From NCBI GenBank assembly GCA_964035545.1, contig OZ037772.1:10915818-10977817 (forward strand): a stretch of 62,000 bases of DNA. Reading direction: 5' to 3'. Below are positions 44,469 through 57,308 of the stretch, in pieces (the stretch's first letter is position 1; each line of letters begins with the position of its first letter). The translations under genes were made by a program, and so were the position numbers. The notes under the pieces are model-generated. The model had not been told where the DNA came from. It did not search any database and saw only the letters and a program-made list of their open reading frames with translations. The stretch comes from Bugula neritina. Taxonomy: Eukaryota > Bryozoa > Gymnolaemata > Cheilostomatida > Bugulidae.

Positions 44469-47400
44469 TGCGAAATAATTATAAATATTCAGCTGTTGCT
44501 CTGCTTATCTACAGTTTCTCTGGGAGAATTGTAGAGCTGTTGTTATTGGTGCAAATCACGTGATCAATGTTTAGGTATTTTGTCATTTTACAACCTACAA
44601 AATCATTTTAAGTACTCAAAAAAAGTAAAAATATTCTGTCAAGGAATAGAATTGTGCCTTTACCTAGCATTATTAAAAGAGCTCTTACATCACAGGCAAA
44701 ACAAGTACTAGTACAAAATTTTTTTTAAAGTTGTAAAACAATAAATATTCCAAGAAGCTTTGTGTTTAGCTTGTAAACTGCTACCCAAAAGCTATTCATT
44801 ACTTTATAACTAATAGCCCATTTCAGTCATTCAAAGCACTTAGGTTTACCTGATGGCGTAGTACAAGGAAGTTTGCTCTTTGCAAGTACCTTAAAGCATC
44901 CGCAAGCACCTGATACTAACTGACTTGAAACTTTCTAGTCACACATGTTGTTGTGAAATGATTTACTCTTTTGTGATTACCTGATAAATACAATACAGCT
45001 ATTCAGTCATTCTATTATGCAGTAATCTAATATTTCACATTCATTGCTCACACAAATACTAAAAAAGAATGCTTTATATAACTCTACATGCTAGAAGTGT
45101 TTACTTAAGCAAACTACATGCATGCAAGAGAATAAAGGTAGAAAACATATTACTCATAAAAGTAGTTGTCTTCTCTTGCATATAAACTATTGAATTTTCG
45201 AACATGTATAGACTAATGCATTAAATATAGAGTAAATAATAAGTTCAACTTGTTATTTGTTGTTAGAAAAAAGCTTAAAAAGCAAAACAAAAATTGTTGC
45301 CAACTTTTTATAATACTAGCTAATACATGTGTTGTTCAGTTACATGAAAATTTCTACTTTAAGTGTTAATAAGTTTGCATAAAATATCTGCATAATAAAA
45401 AAAATTATCTATATAAAAATAGGCAAGTATCAGTTGATAGGAACTCAAAAGGCTGTAAAGAGTTTTGAGCATGATTATGCAAAAAGCTGCATCAATATTT
45501 TAAAATCATTTACTGAAAAAAACAGAGAACCTGTTTAAATTCAATAAATACAGAAGTAAGAAATATTTCTATGAAAAACATACACATAGCTTTATAAAAT
45601 ACAAGAATGTTTTGATACTTAACGAAAGGGAGTTAGTTATAATGCTTGTTTTTTTTCCAAAAAACATGCCAAAGTTTGAGCCAGTTAATCGTTGCTGGGG
45701 AGGTTGCAAGCAATTTATAGTGCTAGAATAAATATATAACTAAGAAATTCTTTTCTAATAAAATGATACAAATAAGTTATAAAATTAACTCCTAATGTAC
45801 TAAAAGTGTTTTGATGAATAAAAGTGACAAAGTAACTACAAAAGTATCATATTGATTATATAATTGATATATAATTTGAGCTGTTAGCAAAGGGTAACTA
45901 AGTTTTGTTGTATGCTAGTAATTAGAATGTGTTACAAATTAATTTTCACCCATATTAAGAGTTTCATAGTTTTCGCTAACAGCCATTGAATTCTGCTGTA
46001 AACTCTCATAAGTATTTGGAGCAATAGTTAGACTGTGCTCTAACATTCCAGTGTTTTCATAGCTGTGAGAAACACCAGGTGTACTGTTTGAATCTGCAAT
46101 GCCATTATGGGGCACATGGTCTAAGGGTACAGTACCTAAGTTTTCGTAGTTGGGTGGGTGGAGAGAATTGGCATCAGTTTGATTTACTCCCTCCTTTCTA
46201 GAAAATACATAGAAAGCTACGTATATCAATATTTACAGTGACAGCAGCAGCAATGTGGTAGTAGTGGCAGCAACAGGAAGAGTGACAGCAAATCATCTCA
46301 AAAGAAAAGTAAATTCTACTAGCGCTTCTCTCGGTAGTATTTTCAAGATATTTTGAGTATATGTACTAGAATGCTCCAGCACCCAAAACATAATATTAAG
46401 AGTGCCGGCTATAATGTAAACATATATTGTTAGCAAACCAAATTATTGAGGATAGATAAATCCTGGACACTGAATACCAAAGTGTTTCCGGATATAGCAA
46501 CTTTATCTACCAGATTTTAATATATAGCCACAAACCTTTGACCAGATCTCCGCCTCACCAGACACACAGCCAGTATTATGTTAATAGCAATTAGTAGTAG
46601 GAATCCTATGCCCACTGCTACTGCTATTATGGTTAAGGAGTTGTTCCCCTTTTTGCTATCACAAATGGTAGCGCCCCCTGTTAATTAATAGTAAACTTCA
46701 CACATTGTCTCATACATAAAGGCATAATTAAAAACAGACATTATAAATTTATATGTTAAAGAATTGAGATACGCTATTTATGAATTGTTGTGTTCAAAAA
46801 CATTGGAAAGTATTTAATTCTATGTTTGTTCAAGCAACTGTAGCATACGATGTAATTAATACTAGTTTTGTGTACAGTCTTTTGACTATAATAAGTATAA
46901 GCTATATATAGACGTTCCACACCATTATGACATGAACAAGTTTTAGCAAAGCTATAAAATGGTGCTAGGACAGAGAAATTAACTAAAACATACTTTTTCA
47001 GCAAGGGTGTATTAAGGCAGTTCTATACTTTCATATGTACTCAGTTATATTTGTATTTTATTATTTATTAAAAGAACGTACAATTTTATTTTAGTTGGCA
47101 AGCATTTAAAATAAAAAAAATTGAATTAAAATTTCAACTGAAATGACTTAGAATTACCTCCTTGCCCTTTGCTGGTACTTCTGGTTGAATTCATAGTTGA
47201 TGCTGATCTAGGTGTGCTTGCTGTTGATGATGTCATAGCAGAGAATGATGATGTCATGACAGAGGATGCTGGCTTCTGTGTCGCTGGTGGTGGTGATGAC
47301 GCAGGACCACCCACACATTCAGGTATAGCAGATCCAGCGTCTGTCTCAAGATGTCCAGTTACACTGTCACATGTTAGAAGAGTTGAAGAATCTCCTCTTA

Positions 47401-47496
47401 GCTGAAATCCTTCTGCACATCCTACTACTTGTATGTATACACGGTTATCCTGTACAACTGGTTGGAGTATGGAGTTATCTGTCCCACATCTGACTA
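43064..47496. repeat. Tandem-duplicated block, copy A
   Basis: Runs from the CUB exon of R1 through its signal exon and the R1/R2 spacer to the CCP exon of R2. It is closely matched, exons and non-coding parts alike, by 49264-54443. Similarity fades beyond the CUB exon on the left and beyond the CCP exon on the right. Confidence 0.8.
44469..45938. other. R1/R2 spacer
   Basis: Contains the presumed R1 promoter and R2 3' UTR. No gene is seen. Almost all of it is repeated at 50663-52815, apart from the 754-bp insertion there. The empty target site of that insertion is at about 45078-45096. Confidence 0.75.
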
Positions 47497-49061
47497 CTGA
47501 AATTATTATATTTTGATATTTCAGGTGGATATTATGAATTAAGATGAGTAATTGATTGAAACGCAAAGCTTGCAGTTCCATACCTGATTACAGGTTTAAT
47601 AGCTAATAGGGAATTGGCATTTAACTATAATTGTGTTGCTTTCTTAAAACCTAATAATAAGTAGTTTATGCATTTCAACAGCAGATTTTGTGAAAATAAT
47701 GAAAATTAAATTTTAACTAGCTTTAAATATTAAGAAAGAAAATTGTTCATTTCAAGTCAAGTTCAACTGTTCAAAATTTAAGACAAGTTTTTTAATGGCA
47801 ATATGTCACCATATTTATTGCAACTATAATTATCAAGATTGATTCCATAGTACAATTTGAAATCAACTAAAATTCAAAGTATTGCTTGTTGCATTAACAA
47901 TAAATTTAGTTTATTTAATGGGCAAAAATAGCTTGAGATTTCTGGGGTTGTGGTAATATGGTTTGAAAATAATTTCTTTTTAGATAACTTATCTGTAACT
48001 AGAAATTTTGTTTGTGCATTCAAAATTGTTCACTTTGAATGCACAAACAAATTGCCTAGTTACAGAAAAGTTTCAAAAATAATACAACTTATCAGTTTTA
48101 GTTTGTCAGCTGTTGATTGCACGAGGTTCTTTTCTTAGGCATTGTCACAAAACTGTTGGTAACAGTGTGACGAGTTCGAAAAGTCTGGTAGTCAGAAGTG
48201 TATAGACAAGTAGCATACAGCTTGCTAATCCAGTTGAGAGTAAATAGAGTTGTGAATATAAGTAGACTTCATTTCTCCACACAAATCAACTTATGAAAAA
48301 TGAACTTATGAAAATGAACTGAATTTTACAAGTAAAGCACCTGCTTTTATTCTAAATTTATAAGTCTAAAAAATGCTACCACATTCCACACTGTGCATGA
48401 CTCGTGCAGAATAGGCACTATTCATTAGCCAATAAAAAGTGACTAAAAACGTAAATAACTATTGCGCAATAATACAAGTTTGCATAGGCTTGTGTGCCAT
48501 ACTAATTATGAGTGTAAGCTAAATAACAAAAGAGAGTGATATATACTATAACAGTTTATAAAGTAGAATTTGTCACAGGCATAGCTCAGAACAATCATCA
48601 AGCTGGCCTAAATGTTTAGAACACAGGCTATACATGCTACTAAGTCAGAAAACGGATAAAACCGTAACCTTGCTATAGATATTAAAAGTCGTAGTTAGCA
48701 ATAATTACTATCAGGTCTATAATACAGTGGAAACTAAGCTGAACAACAATTTCATTAGCATGTGAGCCATCATCCCAAATTATTTCAAGACATGTTAGCA
48801 CAACATTTATTATAAAACTAATGTGCTTGGGTATACTACCTTAAGTTATATTAAGCTGATTATAGCCAAGATATTTTTGAATTATTTGTATGGCATAAAT
48901 GTCACAAGTGAAAGATTCTTTAAGTAAAGCACTATAGTCTCAAATCTCAATTAGCTATTGTAGTTGGGAAATTATAAAACTAGTTACTTATCTGCTGTTT
49001 TAAGTTTTAAAGTTGCTGTAAGGCAGTATTTAGAATTAAAATATTTAAAATCATTGTAGGC

Positions 49062-49100
<39 letters not shown>

Positions 49101-50662
49101 ATATATATATATATATACATGTATATATATATATATATAGGTTCGTTGATTTTGCTCACAGTAATGGTGCGTGTGTACCTTTGCTGAAAGAAGCACTTTC
49201 ACTCCACTCAGTAAGCTACCCCTTTACAGTTTTGCAAAAAAAAAAATTGAAGTATAAACTCACCTTGATAATCAATTCTAAATGTTGATTTAGAATTTAT
49301 ATATACAGGTAATGTAAGCTTTACTTGTGATTCATTAAATTGAAATGTCTTCCAACTATGAATGCTATTAGAGCAACTTTCAATTTTATTCAATAAGCCA
49401 GGACCATCAAGGATTATGTAAGAAGGAGCATTTCCTTGGTTAAAACATCCACTTGATTGTACTTTCTCTGTATAGTCTAAGTGTAACCAGTACAGAGTGG
49501 GTAAGTTACAGAATGTTATGTGTGATGGTGCAGAAGTTTTATAAGTTAGAGATGAAGTAAACTCAGGACTATAAATAGTTCCTTCAGAACTAGCTGTTCC
49601 GTAGCATATCTGCTGTACCTGATTCTCTCGGAAAGTGAACTCATTCACAACTAAAAGATAAATAACATTTAATAAAACAGCTACAAGTTGAAGATGTACC
49701 CACATTATTTACTATAGAATGTCTGCATGGTACATGATAGTCATGCACTTTAATATTTAAAATATTAAAATTACCTTAAAAATTAATTACAGATTTTTGA
49801 TATTTTTAAAGCAAGTATATATCAGTTATAAGACAACATAATTTATATAGAAAAATGTTTGTAACTAAATTTTAAAGGTGGAAATATTGAAACAGTAGTG
49901 AAATTAGTTGCATGCCTATAGTCATAAACATTGAATGTAAATGATTTAAGCAATCATATTAATATAATTATCATAATTTTGTATTATCTACCAGCTAGAC
50001 CACTTTCTGCCATGTTGCAAATCAAGAACAAAAACATACAGCTTAAGCAAATAACTGCTCTTTGTGTTTTTAGCGACTGTGAAACATGTTATACACCCAT
50101 TCATATATAGTTCTAGTAATAATATATGCTAAAAGAAACACAGACTGCATTTTTGATTCTTTCCAAATCTTTTCATATTTTGATAAATGCATTTCTATTT
50201 AAAATATTATCAGAAAATACTATCGAATTTACTAATGCTTTTGTTGTACACTTAATGACAAGCAACTCTGTTGTCAAGACATGAAACCGCAGTATACAGC
50301 AGCCATTAAATTTTTCTGTAAAAAATCTTTCAGCCACCAGTTTGAACCAACAGTAGTTATATATAGTGAAAAATGTAGGGCTTTAAAGGCAACAAGTGCA
50401 TTAGCTAACAGAGCAAGAAATGACTCCATGTCAAGGACACCTTTATAGCTGTACCATGCATGGGCACACAAGATAAAATTTAACTCTTAATGACTAATCA
50501 AATTTCAATTAAATAAGATTTAAAGCAAACCTGCTAATTCACTTTCAGTTCATAGTAAGGTAGTAATTTAAACAAAAACTATATAAAACTGTCAAACTTA
50601 CCATCAGTAGATGTTTCTTGCACAATGCAAGAGCAGATTAGAAGTAGACAAAGGAACAGCAT
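45939..50662 (-). CDS. Receptor R2: CUB-like, CCP, short stalk, membrane helix, YxN/YxxL tail
   Basis: Five exons: 50602-50662, 49264-49650, 47158-47496, 46536-46677, 45939-46197; 395 residues, in frame. The signal peptide (MLFLCLLLICSCIVQ) and CUB-like exon are nearly those of R1. The CCP exon, membrane exon and tail are nearly those of R3. The stalk is short (PATQKPASSVMTSS). The membrane helix (TIIAVAVGIGFLLLIAINII) is followed by VRRR. The tail of about 85 residues contains NYENLG and SYENTG, which are YxN sites of the kind Grb2-type SH2 domains bind, and YESLQQNSMAVSENYETL, a YxxL-x10-YxxL pair resembling an ITAM. The 3' exon structure is simpler than R1: the tail ends in one exon. The mixed ancestry points to origin by unequal exchange inside the CUB-CCP intron. 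Function as a phosphotyrosine-signalling surface receptor is inferred. Confidence 0.87.
47993..48065. repeat. Long imperfect hairpin in an R2 intron
   Basis: Arms of about 32 bases (CTGTAACTAGAAATTTTGTT.. and ..AACAAATTGCCTAGTTACAG) share a long perfect stretch TTTGTGCATTCAAA / TTTGAATGCACAAA, with a loop of about nine bases. A small internal bulge gives it the look of a miRNA precursor, but no expression evidence is available. Confidence 0.55.
49065..49140. repeat. (TA)n with ATACATGTAT interruptions
   Basis: About 70 bases of TA repeats with two ACATGT interruptions, self-complementary and so able to form a cruciform. It lies about 120 bases from the left end of duplicated block B. Confidence 0.85.
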
Positions 50663-52815
50663 TTCGAAATAATTATAAGTATTCAACTGTTACTCTGCTT
50701 ATCTACTGTTTCTTCAGGAGAATTGTAGAACTGTTGTTATTGGTGCAATTCACATGTTTAGGTATTTTGTCATTTTCTAACCTACAAAATAATTTTAAGT
50801 ACTCAAAAAAGTAAAAATATTGTGGCAAGGAATAGAATTATAAAGGCAAAACAAGTACTAGTACAAATTTTTTTAAAAATTGTAAAACAATAAATATTCC
50901 AAGAAGCTTTTTGCCTAGCTTGTAAACTGCTACTTAAAAAGCCGTTCATCACATTATAATTAATAGCCTGTATCAGTAACTCAAAGCGCTTAGGTTTACC
51001 TGATGGCGTAATATTAGGAAGTTTGTTCTTTGCAAGTACCTTGAAGCATCTGCAAGCACCTGATACTAACAGACTTAACACTTTCTAGCCACACATGTTG
51101 TTGTGAAGTGATTTACTCTTTTGTGATCAATTGATGAATACAATAAAGCTAATCAGTCATTCTATTATGCAGTAGTCTAATATTTCACATTCATTGCTCA
51201 CACAAATACTAAAAGAGAATGCTTCACAGGATAGTTAAGGGCATCCTCACTAAGAATAATATCATAAATTTCTCTCAAAATGTAGTTCAGGTTCTTGAAT
51301 AATATTGCTCTGCGGGTGGCATGCGTGTTGCCTACTTGCAATTGTTTAGCCTAAGATCAAACTACAACCAACAAGCAGCAACCTTCATTAGGGCTGCGTA
51401 ATCTATCAACATTTCATTATGGGTGCTACATAAACAAAGTACAAAGCAAGCTATTCATTATAGCCTGCCAGCTAGCTAGCCTGTAATTATTATATAGGCG
51501 CCAATATCTTCTCATCCCTACGTGCTCAGTGAAGCGTGAAGTGCTGCGCGCTGCTAGTTTCTTATGAGAAAATATGGCATTTTCAGTGTATAAATCACCA
51601 TTTTATGAGCAATCTAGCAGAGTTATTGAAAAAAAAAGTTACACTGGAGAAATATCTCAGGATTCCAGCAGTGAAATTTTTATTCAGATATCATGCTTTG
51701 CTGCTGAGATATTTTACTGGTACTGAAAAGTCAGCTTTTCAGGCAAAATTGGCCAAAATTCGGCAGTTTTTTGTCTATAACTTCGCAAAAAAAATGAAAA
51801 TTGAAATTTCCAAAAAATTTACACTGGAGAAAAAGAAGATCTATAACATAGTTTTTAAATTTTGACTCTAGCACAATTAGGTGAGATTTTATTTTACTGG
51901 TACTGAATTCTTATATGATTACAATGCAAACCTCAGCAAGGCAGTTGCAGCTAAAAGGTTGCCCTTAACTATCCTGTGTTTATATAACTCTGCATGCAAG
52001 AAATGTTTACTTAAGCAAACTATATGCATACAAGAGAACAAAGGTAGAATACAGATTACTCGCAAAGTAGTTGTCTTCTCTTGCACATAAACTGCTGAAT
52101 TTTCCAACATGCATAGACTAATGCACTAAGTGTAAAATAAATAATAAGTCCAACTTGTTATTTGTTATAAAAAACTTAAAAAAAATTGTTGCCAACTTTT
52201 TATAATACTAGCTAATAGATGTGTTGTTTAGCTACATGAAACCTTCTACTTTAAGTGTTAATAAATTTGCATAAAATATGTGCATAATAAAAAAAATTAT
52301 CCATATAAAAATAGGCAAGTATCAGTTGATAGGAACTCAAATAGGCTGTAAAGAGTTTTGAGCATGATTATGCTAAAAGCTGCATCAATATTTTAAAATC
52401 ATTTACTGATGTTTAAGTTCAATAAATACAAAAGTAAGAAAGTTCTCTATAAAAAACATACACATAGCTACAACATAGAATACAAGGATGTATTGATATT
52501 TATTGACAGAGAGTTATAGTTATGCTTGTTTCTTTCGAAAACATGCTAAAGTTCGAGCTGGTTAATTGCTATCGGGAAGGTTGCAAGCAATTTATAGTGC
52601 TAGAATAAAAATATAACTATAAAATCTTTTTTAATAAAAATGATACAAATAAGTTATAAAATTAACTCCTAATGTACTAAAAGTGTTTTGATGAATAAAA
52701 GTGACAAAGTAACTACAAAATCATCATATTAATTAAATAATTCATATATAATTGAAGCTGTTAGCAAACGGTAACTAAGTTTTGTTGTATGCTAGTAATT
52801 AGAATGTGTTACAAA
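50663..52815. other. R2/R3 spacer
   Basis: Holds the presumed R2 promoter and R3 3' UTR, plus the 754-bp inverted-repeat element at 51225-51978. The rest matches the R1/R2 spacer. No gene is seen. Confidence 0.75.
51225..51978. mobile_element. 754-bp non-autonomous terminal-inverted-repeat element
   Basis: Ends in perfect 19-base inverted repeats: CACAGGATAGTTAAGGGCA at the left and its complement at the right. The paralogous site in block A (GAATGCTTTATATAAC near 45081) is empty, and comparison suggests a TT target duplication. The interior has short open frames on the plus strand (one of 109 codons, Lys/Phe-rich) but no recognisable transposase, and an internal repeat ATTTTACTGGTACTGAA appears twice. 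The superfamily is unassigned. Confidence 0.85.
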
Positions 52816-55601
52816 TTAATTTTCACCCATATTAAGAGTTTCATAGTTTCCGCTAACAGCCATTGAATTCTGTTGTAAACTCTCATAAGTATTTGGAGCA
52901 ATAGTTAGACTGTGCTCTAATATTCCAGTGTTTTCATAGCTGTGGGAAACACCAGGTGTACTGTTTGAATCTGCAACACCATTATGGGTCACGTGACCTA
53001 AGGGTACAGCACCTAAGTTTTCGTAGTTGGGTGGGTGGAGAGAATTGGCATTAGTTTGATTTACTCTCTCCTTTCCAGAAAATACGAAAAAGCTACACAT
53101 CAATATTTACAGCGGCAGCAGTAGTGGCAGCAATGTGGCAGTAATGGCAGCAGCAGCAAAGGGGGCAGCAAATCATCTCGAAAGAAAAGTAAATTTTATT
53201 AGTGCTTCTCTCGGTAGTATTTTCAAGATATTTTGAGTATATGCAATAGAATACTTTAAAATCCAAAAACATAATATTAAGAGTGCCCACTACGTAAACA
53301 TACATTGTTAGCAAACTAAATTAGTGAGAATGGATAAATCCTGGATACTGAATACCAAAGTATTTCTTGATATAGCAACTTTATCTACCAGATTCTAGTA
53401 TATAGCTACAAACCTTTGACCATGCAGATCTCCGCCTCACCAGACACACAGCCAGTACTATGTTAATAGTAATTAGTAGTAGAAATCCTATGCCCACTGC
53501 TACTGCTATTATGGTTATGGAGTTGTTGTCTTTTTTGTCATCGCAAATGGTAGCTCCACCTGTTAATTAATAGTAAAACTCACACATTGTCTCATATATA
53601 AAGGCATAATTAAAAACAGACATTATAAATTTATATGTTAAAGAATTGAGATACGCTATTTATGAATTGTTGTGTTCAAAAACATTGGAAAGTATTTAAT
53701 TCTATGTTTGTTCAAGCAACTAGCGTAATTAATACTAGTTTTGTGTGCAGTTCTTTTGACTATAATAAGTATAAGCTATATATAGACGTACCACACCATT
53801 ATGACATAAACAAGTTTTAGCAAAGCTATAAAATGGTGCTAGGACAGAGAAATTAACTGAAACATACTTTCTCAGCAAGGGTGTATTAAGGCAGTTCTAT
53901 ACTTTCATATGTACTCAGTTATATTTGTATTTTACTATTTATTAAAAGAACGCACAATTTTATTTTATTTGGCAAGTATTCAAAATAAAAAAAAAATTTG
54001 AATTAAAATTACAAATGAAATGACTTAGAATTACCTCCTTGCCCTTTGCTGGTACTTCTGGTTGAATTCATAGTTGATGCTGATCTAGGTGTGCTTGCTG
54101 TTGATGATGTCATAGCAGAGAATGATGATGTCATGACAGAGGATGCTGGCTTCTGTGTCATGTGTTTTAGCAGACGTTGATGATGATCTCGTTGCTAGGG
54201 ATGACCTTGTATTTGTCGATGAGATTGTGGTAGTAGAAACTGCTGACGCAGGACCACCCACACATTCAGGTATAGCAGATCCAGCGTCTGTCTCAAGATG
54301 TCCAGTTACACTGTCACATGTTAGAAGAGTTGAAGAATCTCCTCTTAGCTGAAATCCTTCTGCACATCCTACTACTTGTACGTATACACTGTTATCCTGC
54401 ACAACTGGTTGGAGTATGGAGTTATCTGTCTCACATCTTATTACTGAAATTATAAGTGCTCCAAGGTATAATACTAAGCAAAGTTTTCAGCAGTATACCT
54501 GAATTATAATGCTATTGCTATTGAACTATTATATGCCACCCCTTCAGAAGTTAAGCGCAAAGCAAGACATAAGTAATTTACTTCATATATCAGCAGACAA
54601 CTTTTTATCAAGCAATTTTAAAAATGTATAGTGAATCAAACATTCAAATTTTTTAGTTAGTTTTCTAAATTACCATTTGATTTAAATTTTTACAGCTATA
54701 AATTCAGTTTAAAATGAATATTTCTTTTTTTAAAAATTTATTTTTAGATAAATGTAATATTTTACCACTTTGTTGCAGGCAATTTATGTTTAGGCTTTAA
54801 TTTTTTTAAAATTTTAATGTTACATGCCACTTACCTTTGTAATCAATTTTAAATGTGGATCTGGGACCACTAGCTATGGTCAATACAAGATTTACTTGTG
54901 ATTCATTAAACTGAAGTGTCTTCCAACTATAAATGCTATTAGCGCAGCTTTCAGTTTTATTCAATAAGCCAGGGCCATCAAGGATTATGTAAGAAGGAGC
55001 ATTTCCTATGTTAAAACATCCGCTTTGTAGTGTTACTTTCTCTGTGTAGTTCAAGTGTAGCCAGTAAAAAGTTGGTAAGTTACAGAATGTTACATAAGAC
55101 ACTCCAGATGTTGTATAATTTGAGGATGAAGTAAACTCAGGACTATAAATAACTCCTTCAGAGCTATCAGTTCCGTAGCATATCTGTTGTGTCTGACTCT
55201 CCTTGAAGGTAAACTGATTGTTTATATCTAAAAGATAAATAATATTTGCTAAAGTATAGTTGCAAGTTAATAATGCTTAATTTCTCCAATTGGAGTATGT
55301 ACATAATACAATTCAGCATTCTAAATGTTATACCATATTTTGCACTGTTTGAGTGAATTCCATTTTCATATTTGATTAAGTATATAAACAATCTAGGAAA
55401 AGCTAATTTGCTGCAATCAGTAAAATTACATGCTAATCACAAACTTCCATCAGAAGCAAAATCACTACTTAGCAAATGTTTTGTTTAGATTTAGCTGGAG
55501 ATTAATTGATTATAATTATAACAAAAACACTTACCAATAGCAAACAGTTGTGTTACAATACAGGAGCACAATAAAAGGACGTTATACAGTGAAAGCTGCA
55601 T
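52816..55601 (-). CDS. Receptor R3: CUB-like, CCP, membrane helix, YxN/YxxL tail, with a stalk frameshift
   Basis: Five exons: 55535-55601, 54835-55227, 54035-54443, 53414-53559, 52816-53070. The signal peptide (MQLSLYNVLLLCSCIV) differs from R1/R2. The CUB-like domain (QICYG..VTFCN..SGCF..ESCAN..FKIDYK) and CCP-like domain (RCET..VGCAEGF..LLTCDS..IPECV) are intact. The third exon is 409 bases, one too many for the family phase. After SSTSAKT it reads out of frame and stops near 54085, so the literal product is a secreted CUB-CCP protein of about 275 residues. The downstream membrane helix (TIIAVAVGIGFLLLITINIV) and tail (NYENLG, SYENTG, YESL-x10-YETL) remain open. The membrane exon has a four-base GCAT insertion and the next acceptor has lost its AG. 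Using AAAG|GAG four bases further restores the frame. The frameshift may be real, allelic or a sequence error. Confidence 0.78.
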
Positions 55602-56378
55602 TGTCAAGGAAGTACAGGTATATATGGCTGTTTTGTTTCTCTACTGTATTTTTAGAGGAATCCTACAGTTTCTGTTGGTTATATGCTTATAAGTGACCCA
55701 TCATTATGTATCCTGCTAATTCAGAAACAAACTATAATTGTTTTTTTTTTGTATTCTATAAACATTCTTAAGCAAAAGTTCATTTTAAAGAGCATTCTCC
55801 TATTTAATATTTTAACAATCATTCCCACTATTCTGCAAAGTGACACATAACAAACTTTATTTAAAGAGTAGCGAATAAATATTCTAACATAAAATATTGT
55901 GGGATTTCTGAAATTGGAGACAGATAAATATTTTATGAGCTTTGCATTTAATACTCACCTAAACTGCTCGCTGTATTATATAAAATGCATCTGTAACTCT
56001 ATTAGCCTGTTTCTATCACTTAGAAATTTACCTGATGATGTCAGACAAGGAAGTTGAATATGTAGCATTGCAAGCACCTTAAAGCACCTGCAAGCACCTT
56101 ATGCTAACACTTCACTCTTTCTAGGCATGCTGTGTTAAAAATATTTAGCCTTTTGTGATGAATTGCAAACTACAATAATAATACTCATTCCTTTTAGTTG
56201 AGAGTAGTATAGTAATTTACACTGAATGATTATACAAACATAATACATAATAATGCCTTGTATTTGCTAGAAATATTTGCCTAATCAAATAGTATGTAAG
56301 CATTAAAAATAAAGTGTATAATATTGCGCTGAGTCTGTATATACAATGTAGTTGTGTTCTCTTTGTAAAGGGACTAGC

Positions 56379-56695
<317 letters not shown>

Positions 56696-57141
56696 GTGTT
56701 TGTATATATTACTGCTAAAACAAGTGAGGGCAATGAAATTGTGCATTTAGTTTCTTAGAAACTAATAAAATTAAAATAAAGGTAAACATTGATGAACAAA
56801 TATATTGCTGCTGCATATATAGATTGCATATAAATGTATAGGTTTATTCACAATGCTAAAATAGCAAATTAAAGAACTTTTTTAGTAGAGGCTATAATAC
56901 CCTTTGCCTAAAACTGTTTTAAAAATTTCTTTGTTCAGCATATATGCTGAATGAAGGAATTTAAGAAAAAAGTTGGAAAGCCAATTTTCTTCAAATAATC
57001 CTTTAAAGACATCAGATATACTAGCCTAATGTAACGTGTGCTGCACCCTTCATCTTGCACATATAACTACAGATTTTCTCTAGTATATCATTATGAATAA
57101 TAGTAATGAAACATGCTCTCATCAAATACAATAAAAGTACA

Positions 57142-57203
57142 AATGATATTTTGCTATAGTGGAAATATTGCTAGCAATATTTCCACTATAGCAAAATATC
57201 ATT
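57142..57203. repeat. Perfect 62-base palindrome
   Basis: Two 31-base arms (AATGATATTTTGCTATAGTG..) meet at a central GCTAGC with no spacer. Outside a short mismatch the symmetry resumes with AAAGTAC / GTACTTT. It lies about 105 bases beyond the R4 stop codon, in the presumed 3' UTR or spacer. Confidence 0.9.
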
Positions 57204-57308
57204 GATTGGTACTTTATCAATATAAAAATGTGTTAATCATAGTCCAAATTAGAAGTAGCTATCTTAGTGTTAGCTGAATAATACTGGGGCACTAATTGTA
57301 GCTAAGAT

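Larger units (their letters stand above)
49264..54443. repeat. Tandem-duplicated block, copy B
   Basis: From the CUB exon of R2 to the CCP exon of R3. Without the 754-bp insertion at 51225-51978 it measures 4426 bases, against 4433 for copy A. Order and orientation of all parts agree. Confidence 0.8.
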
